From Chrysemys picta bellii (lineage: Eukaryota; Chordata; Testudines; Emydidae), in the NCBI RefSeq assembly GCF_011386835.1, contig NC_088792.1:223599894-223663893 (forward strand): a stretch of 64,000 nucleotides of DNA, written 5' to 3'. This document shows, one piece after another, positions 34,650-47,141 of the stretch (position 1 is the first letter of the stretch; the number at the start of each line of letters is the position of its first letter). A program made the translations under genes and the position numbers. Below the pieces are notes generated by a model that worked only from the letters and a program-made list of their open reading frames with translations, was not told the DNA's origin and made no database searches.

Positions 34650-36745
34650 GAATCAGAAATGTAGGGCTGGAAAAGACCTCAAGAGGTTATCTAGTCCAGC
34701 CACCTGCACTGAGGCAGAACCAAGTATACTCAGACCATCCCTGACAGGTGTTTGTTTACCTGTTCTTAAAAACCCCTAATGATGGGGATTCCACAACCTC
34801 TCTTGGTAACCTACTCCAGAGCTTAATTATCCTTTATAGTAAGAACGTTTTCCTCATATCTAACATAAATCTCCCTTGCTGGAGATCAAGCCCGTTACTT
34901 CTTGTCCTACCTTCAGTGGATGTGGAACCATCCTCTTTATAACAGCCCTTAACATATTTGAAGACTGTTATCAGGTCCCCCTCAGTCTTCTCTTCTTTAG
35001 ACTAAACATACCCAGTTTTATTAACCTGTCTGTATAAGTCATGTTTTCTAAACCTTTTATCATTTTGTTGTTCTCCTCTGGACTCTTTCTCCAAATTGTC
35101 CATATCTTTCTTGACGTGCAGTGCGCAAAACTGGTCATGATACTCCAGTTGGGGCTTCACCAGTGCTGAGTAGTGTGGGACAGTTACCTCCTGTGTCTTA
35201 AATACAACACTTCTGTTAATACACCTCAGAATTATGTTATTTGTGCATTGGGATTTTTCCTTCCTAAGTGTAGTAGTTTCCACTAGTCTTTATTGAATTT
35301 CACCTTGTTGATTTTTTTAGACTAATTTATCAAGATTCCTTTGAATTCTAATCCTGTCATCTGATGTGCTTGCAACTTCTCCAGGCTTAGTGTCATCTGC
35401 AAATTGTATAAGCATACTCTCCACCCCATTATTGAAGACATTAATGAAAATATTGAATAGTACCACACCCAGAACAGACATGTGGGTCACCACTAGATAT
35501 GTCCTCCACGTTTGACAGTAAACCATTGATAACCACTCTTTGAGTGTGGTTTTTCAACCTGCTGTGCACCCACTTTATAGTAATTTCATCTAGATCATAT
35601 TTGCCTAGTTTGTTTTTGAGAATGTCATGTGGGACTGTGTGTGGAAAGCTTTACAAATATCAAGGTAAATCACATCTGCTACCTCCCTCTGTCCACTAGC
35701 TCAGTAACCCCATCAAAGAAATAAATAAAATTGGTTTGGCATGGTTTGTTCTTGACAAATCCATGTTGGCTATTACACTATTATCCTCTAGGTGCTTACA
35801 TTTTGTTTAATAATTTGCTCAAGTATCTTTCCAGGTATAGAAGATAGGGTGACTGGTCTATAATTCCCTGGGTCCTCTTTGTTCCTCTTTTTAAATATAG
35901 GAATTATGTTTTTCCTTCTGTAGTCCTCTGGGATCTCACCCATCCTCCATGAGTTTTTAACAATAAGTATTAACAGTTCTAAGATTGTCAGCTACTTCCT
36001 TAAGTACCCTGCAGTGAATTTTATCAGGACCTGATTACTTGAATACTTCTAACTTATCTAAATATTCTTTAACCTGCTCTTTCGCTATTCTGACTTGTGC
36101 TCCTTCCCTCTTGGTGTTAATATTAATTGTGTTAAGCATCTGATCACAATTAACTTTTTTAGTGATGACTAAAGCAAAATAGGCATTAAATACCTCACTC
36201 TTTATTGGGTTTTAGTGCTCCTTCTGTGCTAAGTGGTGGACCTACACTTTCCTTCATTTTTCCTCTTGCTCCACATATATTTATAGAACCTCTTGTTGCC
36301 TGTTAAGTCCCTTGCTAGGTGTAACTCATTTTGTGCCTTAGCCTTTCTGAGTTTGTCCCTACATGCTTATGCTTTTCTTTTGTACTCATCCGTAGCAGTT
36401 TGTCCATTTTCCCACTTTTTGTAGGATTCCTTTTTGTTTTTCAGGTGATGGAAGATCTCCTGATGCAGCCATATTGGCCTCTTACTAGTCTTTGTTTCTT
36501 TCCTTCACATGGGGATAGTTTGCAGTTGGGCCTTTAGTATTGTCACTGAAAACCTGCCAGTTCTCCTGAACTCCTTTTCCCCTTAGATTTTATTCCCAAG
36601 GAACCTGTCTTACTAGCTCTCTGAGTTGTTAAAGTCTGCTTTTTTTTTTTTTAAGTCCACTATCTATATTCTGCCTCTCTCACTCCTTCCTTTGCTTGGA
36701 ATCATTAAGTGTATCATTCCATGATAACACTCACCAAGCTCAAAT
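34650..36745 (-). mobile_element. CR1 LINE, old, 5'-truncated
   Basis: The plus strand carries AATGTAGGGCTGGAAAAGAC at the 3' end and runs through the RT and linker to the same region as the CR1 at 5366-8650 (ACTCACCAAGCTCAAAT corresponds to its 8403 side). Frequent indels show greater age than the copy at 29459. Confidence 0.88.
35002..35526 (-). pseudogene. CR1 ORF2 RT remnant
   Basis: Minus-strand frames give GVVLFNIFINVFNNGVE then FADDTKPGEV (motif C, catalytic FADD kept), and in another frame RCINRSVVFKTQEV with SALVKPQLEYHDQF of the thumb. At least one frameshift lies between the blocks. Non-functional. Confidence 0.85.
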
Positions 36746-37734
36746 TTTTTTGCTTTAACTCAAAAAAAATCAGCCAGAGGCAGACACCTAGCATGGAAAA
36801 TTTAAATTTCAGCCAAAATAAGTGACCTATTTCTGAGCATGCAACTAAGGAAAAATATGTTGTTTTACAATGTTAAAAAAATTCTAGCACCCTCATGCTT
36901 GGGAACAGGAATTTGAAATTTGGCAGTGGGGTAAATGACTTTGTTTCAGGGATGTGCATTTTGCTGTTCCTGTTGAAAATCACCCAAATTTGGCACCAGA
37001 ACTGAGAGGAGGAAACTTCTCTGTCCTGTGCTCTCAATGACCCTCCTCCCCTCTCCCCCAAGCTGGTGTCTAGGTAGTTTGGAGGAAGGATCTGCCTGAC
37101 TCAAATGCAGAAGGGATAAGAGTCAGAACAGGGGAGAAGGAAAGGAGTAGATTGGTACAAGATGCCAAGTGAGACTAATATTGGCAGCTGAAAAGGGACA
37201 TGCAGGCTGGGAGGCAGTGGGAACAAAGAGATCATTTAAGAAGCTGAGGGGAGAGGAGAAGACTAGAAGTGGCTAGAAAAGGAGATTAGGACCGGGAACC
37301 GGTGGGGGTGGGGGAATGGGGACACAGGAAGGGAAGACAGATTTGAGAAGGAACCAAGGTGCAAGGGGAGAACAGGGAAGGGATGGCCAAAGAGACACTA
37401 ATCTGAGGAATATTAAATAGGTTATTCTCCAGAGCCCTTTATAGCAGCTCTAATAGCAGAAGGGCTCCTAGAGAGCACTGTACTGCCAGTCCTTTGTTTC
37501 CTATAGTCTAATATTTATAGTTTCAAACTCCTAATTTTAAATGCATTTGCCAATATTTTAATATCCACATTGTAGATTTAACGAACAGCCTGTACAATTC
37601 CTTATAGTCAGGATGTTGGAATTTAGGGAGTTTCATGGAAGGATGGGTCTGTAGTTGTCCCCATCTTAGTTTATCTTGTATTCTCAAACTTGCCTCCACA
37701 CATTTTCACTGCATCCTTCATTCCCATTCAATTT
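36746..37734. other. Unassigned; purine-rich at 37070-37400
   Basis: 37070-37400 is G/A-rich (AAGGGAAGACAG-type). The rest is unique-looking. Confidence 0.45.
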
Positions 37735-38106
37735 CTATAATTACTCCTGGGGAAATCCTGTGCCAAAATAATAAAAATTCTGTGCACAATATTTTAAAAT
37801 TCTGCAAAATTCTTCAAATTTTATTTGTCAAATAACACTTTGTAATAGGGCTGTCAGTTAATCACAGTTATCTCACGTGATTAACTAAAAAAATTAATCG
37901 TGATTAAAAAAATTAATCATGATTAATCGCACTTATAACAATAGAATACCAATTGAAATGTATTAAATATTTTTGGATGTTTTTTCTACATTTTCAATAT
38001 TGATTTCAATTATAACACAGAATACGAAGTGCACACTGCTCACTTTACATTATTATTTTTTATTACAAATATATGTACCCCCTCCCCCCTCCCCCCTCCC
38101 CCCCCC
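37735..38106. repeat. Two abutting dispersed repeats plus a C-rich tract
   Basis: 37735-37840 (ATTACTCCTGGGGAAATCCT ...) is a reptile-type dispersed repeat. 37846-38070 begins AGGGCTGTCAGTTAATCAC and contains several ATTAATCGTGATTAA-type palindromic units, probably a DNA transposon end. 38080-38106 is (CCCCCT)n. Confidence 0.55.
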
Positions 38107-38451
38107 GGTCTAGACACTCACACTTCGTCCACCCCACAGAGCCCAGCTGCACTCTCCCCCAGATCAGGTGAGCTAACTCCTTTGTGGACTGTAGTTTAGC
38201 CTATCCATTGTCATTCCGTGTTTTAAAGCCTTTAAAAGTTGAGAGGCAATGTCTTGAGGCCAGATGGCTGAATGAAAATGGCATGAGTCCTTTAACATAT
38301 GAGAATTGCATATAGCAAAATTTTGTGATATCCTTGCCAAAGCAAAAGTGTCTTATATTTCTGGCATCATTGCTATATGTAGGAGTCACTCAACAACCCT
38401 TTTTCAGACAGTATATGTACTGCTGCATCCAGAAAGCCCACATACTAATTC
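38107..38451. other. Unassigned sequence
   Basis: Nothing recognisable. Confidence 0.4.
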
Positions 38452-38508
38452 ATCATAGGCTAGATGGATCTTTGGTCTGACCCCGTATGATCGTTCTTAT
38501 GTTCTTAT
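38452..38508 (+). mobile_element. CR1 LINE 3' terminus
   Basis: AGGCTAGATGGATCTTTGGT and GATCGTTCTTATGTTCTTAT are the terminal ~55 bp of the CR1 subfamily also present (minus) at 16498. Confidence 0.85.
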
Positions 38509-38776
38509 CAGTTCACTCAGTAATTATTATTAAAATAAATAAATTATTAAAATTATTTTTCCTCCATTAGATTTCCATTTTGAAAGTAAATTGTATAGAT
38601 CAGCTCAGTTTCCTGATTATGCTCCATTGTCTTTGCGTTTCATGCTGCTCACTGAGCAACATCCTCTGTATTTAGTATATTTTGATGTAATAAAAGGTGT
38701 CAAAGCCAGTGATGTGATTTGAATCCTAGTCCTACCTGCCTGTTGGGGCAAATGTTCATTTGTTATGAGCATGCAG

Positions 38777-39545
38777 TGTTGTTTTAGCTGTGTTAGTCCC
38801 AGGATATTAGAGAGACAAGGTGAGTAAGGCAATATTTTTATTGGACCAACTTCTATTGGTGAGAGAGACAAACTTTCAAGCTTACAGAACTCTTCTTCAA
38901 GTCTGGGAAATGTACTCTGGGAAGGTCAACATTACAGAATTACTTTAGTATGACTACGTCGCTCAGGGAGGTGAAAAATCCACCTCCTGGAGCGATGCAG
39001 TTATACCAACCTAACCCCCCGTCTAGACAGTACTACGTTGGCGGGAGATCTTATCCCGCTGACATAGCTACTGCCTCTCGGGGAGGTAGATTAACTGTGC
39101 CAGTGGGAGAGCTCTCTCCCATCAGCGTAGAGCGTCTTCATTAAAGTTCTGCAGCGGTGCCTGCGCCAATGCAGCGTTTTAAGTGTAGCCCTGCCCTCAG
39201 TGTCACAGCTAAATACAAGGTGGAACAGATTGTTTAGCATAAGTATTTAACATGTATTTCAAGGAACCATTCAAGGTGAAGTGGCCCATTAGCAACTCTC
39301 CAATCATAGACAGGGAAAGGAGGGGGAAAAGTATGGTGGTGCGGGGTTAAGTGAGTTACAGATTGTTGTAATAAGCCCATGAATCCAATGTCTCTATTCA
39401 GTCCATGATTTTTAGTATTTAGCAAAGTTATAAATTTAAGCTCCTAGGCTTGTCTTTTGAAGGTGTTCTGCAGGCTTCCTTTGTGGATGAGGACTGAGAG
39501 GTCAGATATAGAGTGATCACTTTACAATACAGCTAACCTAGGGTA
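38777..39545 (-). mobile_element. Second Penelope-like family, split by a DNA element
   Basis: The terminal part at 38777-38918 (minus-strand end ...GGGACTAACACAGC) resembles the ...TAACACGGCTACC end of the PLE at 8388. Inner sequence resumes at 39200 after an insertion. The minus strand at 39530-39370 encodes DLSVLIHKGSLQNTFK and then TLLNTKNHGLNRDIGF, matching the C-terminal end of PLE GIY-YIG proteins (...GLN.D.GF). The terminal arm also has a weak hammerhead-like layout (GAAGA, short stem, GAAA) on the minus strand near 38903-38870. Confidence 0.7.
38919..39199. mobile_element. Short DNA element inserted in the PLE
   Basis: TACGTCGCTCAGGGAGGTGA with complement-like CACCTCCTGGAGCGATG, and GGCGGGAGATCTTATCCCGC further in, show a multiply palindromic element. 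It separates two halves of the PLE repeat (GGAAATGTACTCT / GTGTCACAGCTAAA). Boundaries are within a few bases. Confidence 0.65.
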
Positions 39546-39630
39546 AAGATGAATATATCCTTGGAACCTGGAATTGTTCTCTCAAAACAACCTGTAATGT
39601 AAACTGTTTGGATTAAACGTTCCTCTGTCA

Positions 39631-39712
39631 GGGGCCAAATCCTGTGCAATTTACTTATGCAAGGACGTCAATGGAACTACTAGCATAAATTATGTGAGCA
39701 AAAACTGGCCCC
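39631..39712. repeat. Small palindromic element
   Basis: GGGGCCAAATCCTGTGC ... GCAAAAACTGGCCCC are inverted ends around GTCAATGGAACT. Confidence 0.6.
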
Positions 39713-39939
39713 AACTGAAGACATGTCTGAATTTTCATTCAGCATCAGTTTTATCCTTTCTATTTAAGGGACTAAGAAAATCATCCAGTTAAAATTACAG
39801 ACCCACCTTGAAATATCTCTATTTTTGAAATATCTCATTTGGGTTTCACAGTGCGCCTTAGCACACAGATTTGCTGAAAGTGTGCCATGGCCTACTGAGT
39901 GAAGCTTAGTCATGTGCTCTTTCACTTTCTCTCAGTCTT

Positions 39940-40760
39940 CGGACCTCTCTCTTTGAGGCATATTGATTGTAGTATTTTGTTGGCAAACTTCAAGTTTATA
40001 GTTGGGTTGTCAGAGACTGCCTTGATGTGGTTCAAATCATATTTGATTAATCAGCTAGTGACAGTCTTAATAGGTCATCTGAGAACAGACCAGGATTCTC
40101 CTTGCTGTGGTGACCCTTGGGGATAAGTGTTAGGACACTTTCTCCTCTAGTCTACCCCCTTTATCTCTTACAAGAAATCACTAGATTTGAAGTCTTTTTA
40201 AATCAAGAAACACTTAGAATTACTGTTAATATACACCTTTGTTTTCTTTATTTGATTACTGTAACCTTTTCCTTGGAGTTCCCAATTCTTTTTGAGATTC
40301 TGTCATCACATAGCATTATGAAGTAGCCATAAAAAAATCGTAGCTGATAGAACATATCACTCCTCTTTTACAGCTTTCATATTTGTTCCTTTTAAAATTT
40401 ACATATTGACACACAGGTTTTACCTCTACATTTTAAGGCACTTAATGGTTCTTGTCCCAAGTATTTGACATCTTTTGTTGTTATCTGTTCCTGGCCATTC
40501 ATTAATGTAAGACTTGGCAATTTATTTCATCTGTCTGAGATACAACCCTAAGGCTTTTAGCATCTTTTCCCATTGATTGTGGAATTCATTTCTGGTTCCT
40601 GTTTAGTTTAAAAGGCACATTGTCTTTATTTAAAATTACAGCAAAGAAATGCAGTTTTGTTGCTGCTGTCGACTCTTTTTAAAAGCACTGATGCTGTTGT
40701 TAAAAGGCCTACTCTCCTTTTGTGAAGGATGTTGTATAAATACATCTTTCTTTTTGTTCT
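39940..40760 (+). mobile_element. L2-type LINE fragment, degenerate
   Basis: Plus-strand frames give, in order, GLSETALMWFKSYL with ...VLIGHL (RT palm of L2), a GDPWG remnant of the motif-B CGVPQGS, then ALNGSCPKYLTS and FSIFSPIDCGIHF, the C-terminal LxGLAPxYL and AFSxxAPRLWN blocks of L2 ORF2. Stops and indels are frequent. Only the 3' third of the element is present. Confidence 0.75.
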
Positions 40761-42280
40761 GCATAGCTTCATTTAATCTTTTGCCCTTTGTCTTCTTATA
40801 AAAATAAATTGATAATGAGAGAAGATTTTATATACATATACAACTCAAATAGCCTACTGTCCTCCATAATGTAAATGAATAAATCTGTGTGTAGACTTGT
40901 AACAGTCCTGATTTGGTACTTTTATTTCAGGGATGCCATGTCACTAGTTCCAAATGACCAGGCATATTACTAGAAGGGGGCACTACTTCTCTGAGTTTTT
41001 CATGATGTTCTGAGCAGTTCCTTTGTATTTCAATATAGAATGACAATTATGTGCTAGAATTACAAAGAAACATGCATGACTCCAGCTGTGCTATTCAGCT
41101 TTTGTAAGCCCAATTAAAATTGCACGTAAATGGCTTAATGATCCTTTAGCTTGTAATATGTAAACTCAAGCTGTAATTAGTTTTTCATAGCTGCTAATAT
41201 AGGACCAGTATCAGTTCGTGTTTAATGCAGTGCCCCATTACATGGTCTGAGGAATTGATTTTAGCATAGTGGGCAGTAAGATAAGGGATGTGTATGAAAA
41301 GACTGTCTATTGGCAGATGCTGCTCTGCAAAGTTGTTGCTCATTGTTGTTTTTCTACCCAGTGCAACTTGTTGATTCTGATTAATGTTCTACAAGTAGCT
41401 AAAACTCATCAAAGGTCAGAAGGAATGCATTCAAAGTAGCTGTTTTCAACAACTTCTGTAAATGAACCCTAAACAGGGTATCAGATTTCATTTTGCATAT
41501 CAGCAACAGCTGGTCTGTTTACAGAATTCATATTTAACTGTCAGTGCTTGTGTAACCCATGCTTCCTTTGAACAGTAGTAACCAGGGGTTTTTTTTGCCA
41601 GAAAGGTGGAGAAGCTGTCCATCAACTCCAGTTTGTCTGGGACTAGCAGAAAAAAAGTTCACAAATCCTTAGCACTTGCTCAGTAGGGCATCTCCAAGGG
41701 TAGGAGGCAATTCCACTCCTAAGGGGAAAAAAAAGTGCAGTTTTGGCACTGAAGAAATGTGTATGTTTGGTACTATTGTTTTTGTTTGCCAAGTATTTGC
41801 TGTATTGTTGTAATGATAAGATTGCACTTAGATTTCTGAGGAGTCTCAGTGAACCCTCAGATTATCATTTTATAAACCGAAAGTTTTTTTTTTTTCAGTC
41901 TGAACAGCTTTATTACGTTGTGGTGTCTTTATTCCAAACTGGAGCAACTGTGGGTATGGGCATCCACGATTGTCCAAATTTGCGTATTGATCTCCTGTGG
42001 TGTTACCCACAGATGGGAGTTACGCTGTCAAAACAGACTGAACTATTTCTGCAGGAAAGTAAAATTACAGTGGGTATTTGTTTAATCAGCATTTAGGAGG
42101 TTACATAAGCACAACTTGTCTTTCTATAGCTATTGGGGCGCAATCCTCAGTGGTGGATGGGAGTTGAGGGCACTCAGCAACGTTGAGGAGACAACTGGTG
42201 ACTTGCACGATCAGCCCTTCTAATAAATGACCTCACCCTGTAACACATCACTGTGCAAAACCTGTATATTTGTCTTATGG
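40761..42280. other. Unassigned A+T-rich sequence
   Basis: Nothing recognisable on either strand. Confidence 0.4.
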
Positions 42281-42288
42281 TCTATACA

Positions 42289-42936
42289 TAGGGTCCTACC
42301 AAATTCACGACCATGAAAAAAGCATCCGGGACCATGAAATCTGATCTCTCCCTGTGAAATCTAGTCTTTTGTGTGCTGTTACCTTATACTATATCCATTT
42401 CACAGGGGAAACAAGAGTTTATCAAATTGGGGGTCCAAACCCAAAAGGGAGTTGCAGGGGGGACACAAGGTTATTTTAGGGGGGGATTGTGGTATTGCCA
42501 CCCTTACTTCTGTGCTGCCTTCAGAGCTGGGAAGCTGGAGGGTGGCAGCTGCTGACTGAGGACCAAGCTCTGCAGGCAGCAATGCAGAAGTAAGGGTGGC
42601 AATACCACACCATGTCATCCTTACTTCTGCGCAGCTGCTGGCGGCGGCTCTTCCTTCAGAACTGGTCTCCCAGCCAGCAGCCGCCGCTTTCCAGCTGCCC
42701 AGCTCTGAAGGCAGCGCCACCGTCTGCAGCAGCGCAGAAGTAAGAGTAGCAGTATTGCAAGCCCCGCTACAATAACCTTGTGATCCCCCCACAACTCCTT
42801 TTTGGGTCAGGACCCCTACAACTACAACACCTTGAAATTTCAGATTTAAATAGCTGAAATCATGAAATTTGCTATTTTTAAAAATCTTAGGACCATGAAA
42901 TTGACCAAAATGGACCATGAATTTGGTAGGGCCCTA
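42289..42936. mobile_element. hAT-like element (TAGGGYCCTACCAAATTC family), 648 bp
   Basis: The ends TAGGGTCCTACCAAATTCA and ...TGAATTTGGTAGGGCCCTA are inverted, extended by ACCATGAAA / TTTCATGGT blocks. Flanks TCTATACA (42281-42288) and TGTATACA (42937-42944) agree at 7 of 8. A central palindrome uses GCCACCCTTACTTCTG / CAGAAGTAAGGGTGGC. No protein. Confidence 0.88.
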
Positions 42937-43111
42937 TGTATACATAACAGATTGGATACTTAGTAAAATTCTGCAATCCTCAAGCAACAAACCCCTCACT
43001 GATAGCAGAACTTGGCTCTAGTTTAGTATATCGAGTCATCCATTTCAAAAGAAAAACCTGACTAGAAAATATTATCTATGTGCAAGAACCATTAGTTACT
43101 ATTACTATAAG

Positions 43112-44404
43112 TGTAAGCAGAGTCAGGATGAGCTCTACCCTGACATCTGGTGGTGAATTATGGCGAGTGTGGAAAAGAACTCCAGGGGCTGATCTTGTTT
43201 GCATAGGCACACCCACCCGCCTGGCATGAAACAACAGCAACTGAAAGTGATTACTTTGGCTGGTGTGGGATCCCCGGTTTCTCTGTTATTTGGGCAGGAA
43301 GAATAAAGTTTTGTTACCCTGATTCTGTGAATCAAGGCCAGTGGAACTGTTGTGTGACAGAAGGACTGAGTGAGTCCTTCACCATTACCTAAGTAGCACT
43401 TGCTTGACAAGGGGCATGGGTTACAAAACCCAGTGAATTGAGAGAGGATGGGTATTTGTATTTGATGGTATGGGCCCCCATCTGAGGGCTTGATACCAAT
43501 TACACCACCTTCTCTCTTCACTGTTGAATGTCAGAACTAACTTTGATTCCATTAGGAGTCTAGTTACAGGCTGCTGAGCTGAATTCACTTTGGGCCAATG
43601 GTGCACCAGCACTGGGGCTCCCCTACTATGAGCTGAAATCACAAAAGAGTTAAAGTTATTACGTGCTATGTTAACTAGTGGGGGAGCCTGAAGCTATATT
43701 GCTAAGCAGCTGGTGGAGCAATTTGTGGGGATGACTGGAGAAGTACTGAGTAGCGTGGAGCCTTGTGGGGACGGTTGGAGCGGCCCAAGGAATGGCGAGC
43801 GGAGCTGTTTGCGGGGACGGCTGGAGCGGCTCACAGGTCGGTGAGCGGAGCGGAGCAGCTTGTAGAGTGGAGCAGTTCGTGGGATGGCAGGAAGTGGACT
43901 GGCTCATGGTGAAGGCTGCGGCGGAACCCCACGGAGAGATGGATCACGTAAGGTGCCCCTTAACATCCTGTGTGCCCCCCCTTTTACTCTGGGACTGCAC
44001 TGACCAGGGACAGAGACTTTGGGGGTTGTTGGACCCAAGAGACTTTGGGGGTGTTGGACTTTGGGGACTCTGGGTGATTTTTGGGTTGCTGGATTCAAGA
44101 ACCAAAGGGAAAGGACACAGCCCAATTTGCTGGGGTGGATTTTCTGCTCGTGGTTTGTGTTATGAATCCTGTTTGTGGTGTTTTTTCAATTTAATGCTGA
44201 TTACCTCATGTTATTAAACATTTTCTGCTACACTCAGACTCCGTGCTTGCGAGAGGGGAAGTATTGCCTCTTAGAGGCACCCAGGGGGTGGTATGTAATT
44301 GTCCCAGGTCACTGGGTGGGGGCTCGAGCCGGTTTTGAAACGGAACCCCTAGATACAGAACCCGGCCCTTGTTGCTGCCAGCGTAGATGGGCAGAAGGGT
44401 TACA
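43112..44404 (+). mobile_element. Solo LTR, endogenous retrovirus (1293 bp)
   Basis: TGTAAGCAGAG...GGGTTACA, flanked by the 4-bp duplication TAAG at 43108-43111 and 44405-44408. Same family as 21058-22508 but opposite in orientation. ATTAAA at about 44213 sits some 190 bp before the 3' end, as expected of an R/U5 polyadenylation region. No internal retroviral genes adjoin it. The different duplications of the two LTRs (TTGA, TAAG) show independent integrations. Confidence 0.9.
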
Positions 44405-44553
44405 TAAGAATACTGTTTGCATTTCTTGACTTGTTTGTTTTTAACCATAACATTATGTTCCCTGTGTTCCCTATGTGTTTCTTCAAGAAAAAAATTTGTT
44501 GGGGAGGGAAGCAAAAAAGGAGATGGAAACACTGATGTCTCTTATTTCAGTGT

Positions 44554-44722
44554 CAAGTATCAGAGGGGTAGCTGTGTTAGTCTGAATCTGTAAAAAGCAA
44601 CAGAGGGTCCTGTGGCACCTTTAAGACTAACAGAAGTATTGGGAGCATTATACTGTATTATATACATTATAATGCTCCCAATACTTCTGTTAGTCTTAAA
44701 GGTGCCACAGGACCCTCTGTTG
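44554..44722. mobile_element. PLE hairpin dimer with 13-bp target duplication
   Basis: Flanked by CTTATTTCAGTGT at 44541-44553 and 44723-44735. It contains two head-to-head copies of the PLE terminal sequence; the left end starts CAAGTATCAGAGGGGTAGC. Positions 44595-44652 and 44668-44725 are a perfect 58-bp inverted pair with a 15-nt loop (the last three paired bases lie in the duplication). Confidence 0.9.
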
Positions 44723-44735
44723 CTTATTTCAGTGT

Positions 44736-45579
44736 GTTTCCACAAATGAAGTTATGGAACTTCATGCTGCTGTACCAGTAAAAGCCTCATCTACAGAACT
44801 ACACAATGTATGAATTTCTGCCACTTCGAAGTCCTGTAGTATAATGGCTAGACTGTGTACTATGTTTGTTTACACGAAATAACCTAGAGACCAACTGGCT
44901 GCTGTCTCAGTGTTAATACATGATGGGGGGAGCATAATAACTTTTGCTAGAGTTTTTCTCTATCATAGCTAAAAGAGAAATACATTTAGTTCAAACTTTC
45001 CTGAAGTGTTGTTTTTGTTTGTTTGTTGTTGAGCCAAAGCATGTATACATTTTTCAGCCAAAAAAGGAAAATATTTGAGCAAGGTATGAGAATGTGAATA
45101 TGGGGGTGTGAAATTTGAGTCTGAAGGTAACATTAACCTTATCTCTTTTACTTACAATACTGTTTATATTTTGTACATCCCAGTGTGTAATGTAATTCTC
45201 TCTCTCTGGGGGAAGTTTTGATATTGGGTAGAACATAGGATTATGTTTCAAGAGACCTATTTGTTGTTCTGGCCTTTGTTGCTGACTCATGGTATCTTGG
45301 GTAGGTCATTTAGGACATTTTCAGACTTGGATACTGAAGGTTTGGCATAAAATACCACATTTAGGCACCTAGGTAAAAACACTGGGTTTTCCACAGTGTT
45401 GAGCAACCACAATTCCCATTGACTTCAGTGTCCTCGTCTGTAAAATACTTACCCTTCATAGGACCCAATTCTGCCGCCCTTACAAACGTGGAATTGTAGC
45501 TTACTCCTTGAGAGGTCCCATTGAAATCACAGAGACTACTTACAGAGTAAAGTGCTCAATGTGAGTAAGGCTGGCAGTA
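44736..45579. other. Unassigned sequence
   Basis: A palindromic fragment near 45465-45575 is suspected; nothing else. Confidence 0.4.
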
Positions 45580-45584
45580 CATGG

Positions 45585-46364
45585 TGTCACAGACTCCCAG
45601 GCCAGTGCTCTCTCAGCTCCGTACAGTCCCTGGGAGAAACCCCCTTAAGCATGGTATCCGTCTTGGGAGTCGGGGAGTTAAGCCCTGGGCTCCTCTGCCT
45701 CCTGGAACTACACCTCTGAGCCTTTAGCATGCCTGTCTATCTCTGAGAGCCCCCTCAGAGAGTCCACTCGCTCTGGACCCCCTGAGGAACCTCTACACCC
45801 AGAGGGAGCAATGCAACCATGATCTCTAGACTAGAGTGACTCTCAACCAGCATGAAACAGAAGGGTTTATTGTATGTACAGAAAGTTATCCAGGCCTTGA
45901 GCATAGAAAATCTCAGCACAGTTCATCTGGGTCTGTCCAGTGACCAGGGCTCAGACTCCTCTTTGTTCCCAGTCCAGAAGTGACCCGCTTTCCAGCCAAC
46001 CACCCTAAATCACCTCCCCAAAAGACCTCCCAGTCCTTAGTCTTTCTTTCCCTGGGCAAACAGCTCACCAGGTGACCCTCTCTCTCTTCTGCTCTTTGTT
46101 CTCTCCTCTGGCCAAAACTGGCTGGCACAGGCTGGGTTGGGCCTCTGACTTCATGTTGGGAAGGGCCCTCGGGTCATCAGTGCCTAGGTTACAAAGAGTC
46201 CCATCTGTGGTCTAGAGTTCAGGCTGCTTGGTAGGGTCACACTGGCTCCTCTGCAACAATAAATAACCTCTCCCAGCACTTGATTAGGCATGCACCACAT
46301 AAGGGAAACTAAGGCACACACAGTAGTCATATAAAGCATCAAGAAAATTCCGTACTTCGACACA
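45585..46364 (-). mobile_element. Solo LTR, 780 bp, 5-bp target duplication
   Basis: TGTCACAGACTC...TTCGACACA flanked by CATGG at 45580-45584 and 46365-46369. On the minus strand ACAATAAACCC gives a poly(A)-type signal in the second half, and TTTATATGAC lies in the first part, so minus is the likelier sense strand. No retroviral genes adjoin it. A different family from the 4-bp-duplication LTRs. Confidence 0.8.
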
Positions 46365-46369
46365 CATGG

Positions 46370-46955
46370 CTCCTAATGAAGTGCTTTGAGATTCCAACTT
46401 ACACCTTATATAAATATATGTTGTACATGCATATAAATTATTTAAAGAAAGAAGGCAGCTTGTTTCAGCTGGAGAGTTGGAGGGGAAATGTGGAAAGTGT
46501 AAAATGTTCCCTATTTACATACACTATAAATCCATAACCAGGCTGATTTTGGCTTTGTGTCTGTAGACTGAATGCATGGTGGCTGAAGTTTTGTAAAATA
46601 AAATCCATCAGCAACAATAGTCCTCCTGTTTGTAGCAGCAAAGAGACTCTAAACTACGTGTAGCATTAAAATAACTTGCAGCTGTAAATCACTATACAAA
46701 AGAGACAGAATTTTTATCCTTAAAATTGTCTCCATCTTTGCAGACTACCAAGATCATAAAAGATATAAAATCATAAGAGGGAGCCATTACTCTAAAGAGT
46801 GAGCTTTATGCTCTGCTTCCTATAGCTTTCTTTTTAAAATGACTCCATCACACTAATAGGGGAAAATTCTGCTGTTGTGGTTCTGTCCATTGTGTATAGA
46901 TTCTGTGCATAAATAAAACAATGAAAATCAACCCAAAAGCTGCCCTATCAGCAAG

Positions 46956-46960
<5 letters not shown>
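46370..46960. other. Unassigned sequence
   Basis: Nothing recognisable. Confidence 0.4.
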
Positions 46961-47002
<42 letters not shown>

Positions 47003-47141
47003 GATTTGGCTGTGGGAAGCATTTCCAGATCCATTCTACTCACACACTATCAATCCTCAACCATTATCTAATCCCATATATAGTGTTAGATTTAAGCATC
47101 TAAACCCTGTACGTGTATACACACACACACACACACACACA
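46961..47141. repeat. (TG)19 and (AC)11 microsatellites 120 bp apart
   Basis: 46961-46998 is TG and 47119-47141 is AC; the two tracts are complementary and could pair. Confidence 0.95.

Noticed and set aside
43112..44404. Complete endogenous retrovirus between the LTRs at 21 and 43 kb
   Set aside because: The LTRs are inverted, have different target duplications, and the sequence between them contains CR1, hAT-like and unique DNA but no gag-pol-env.
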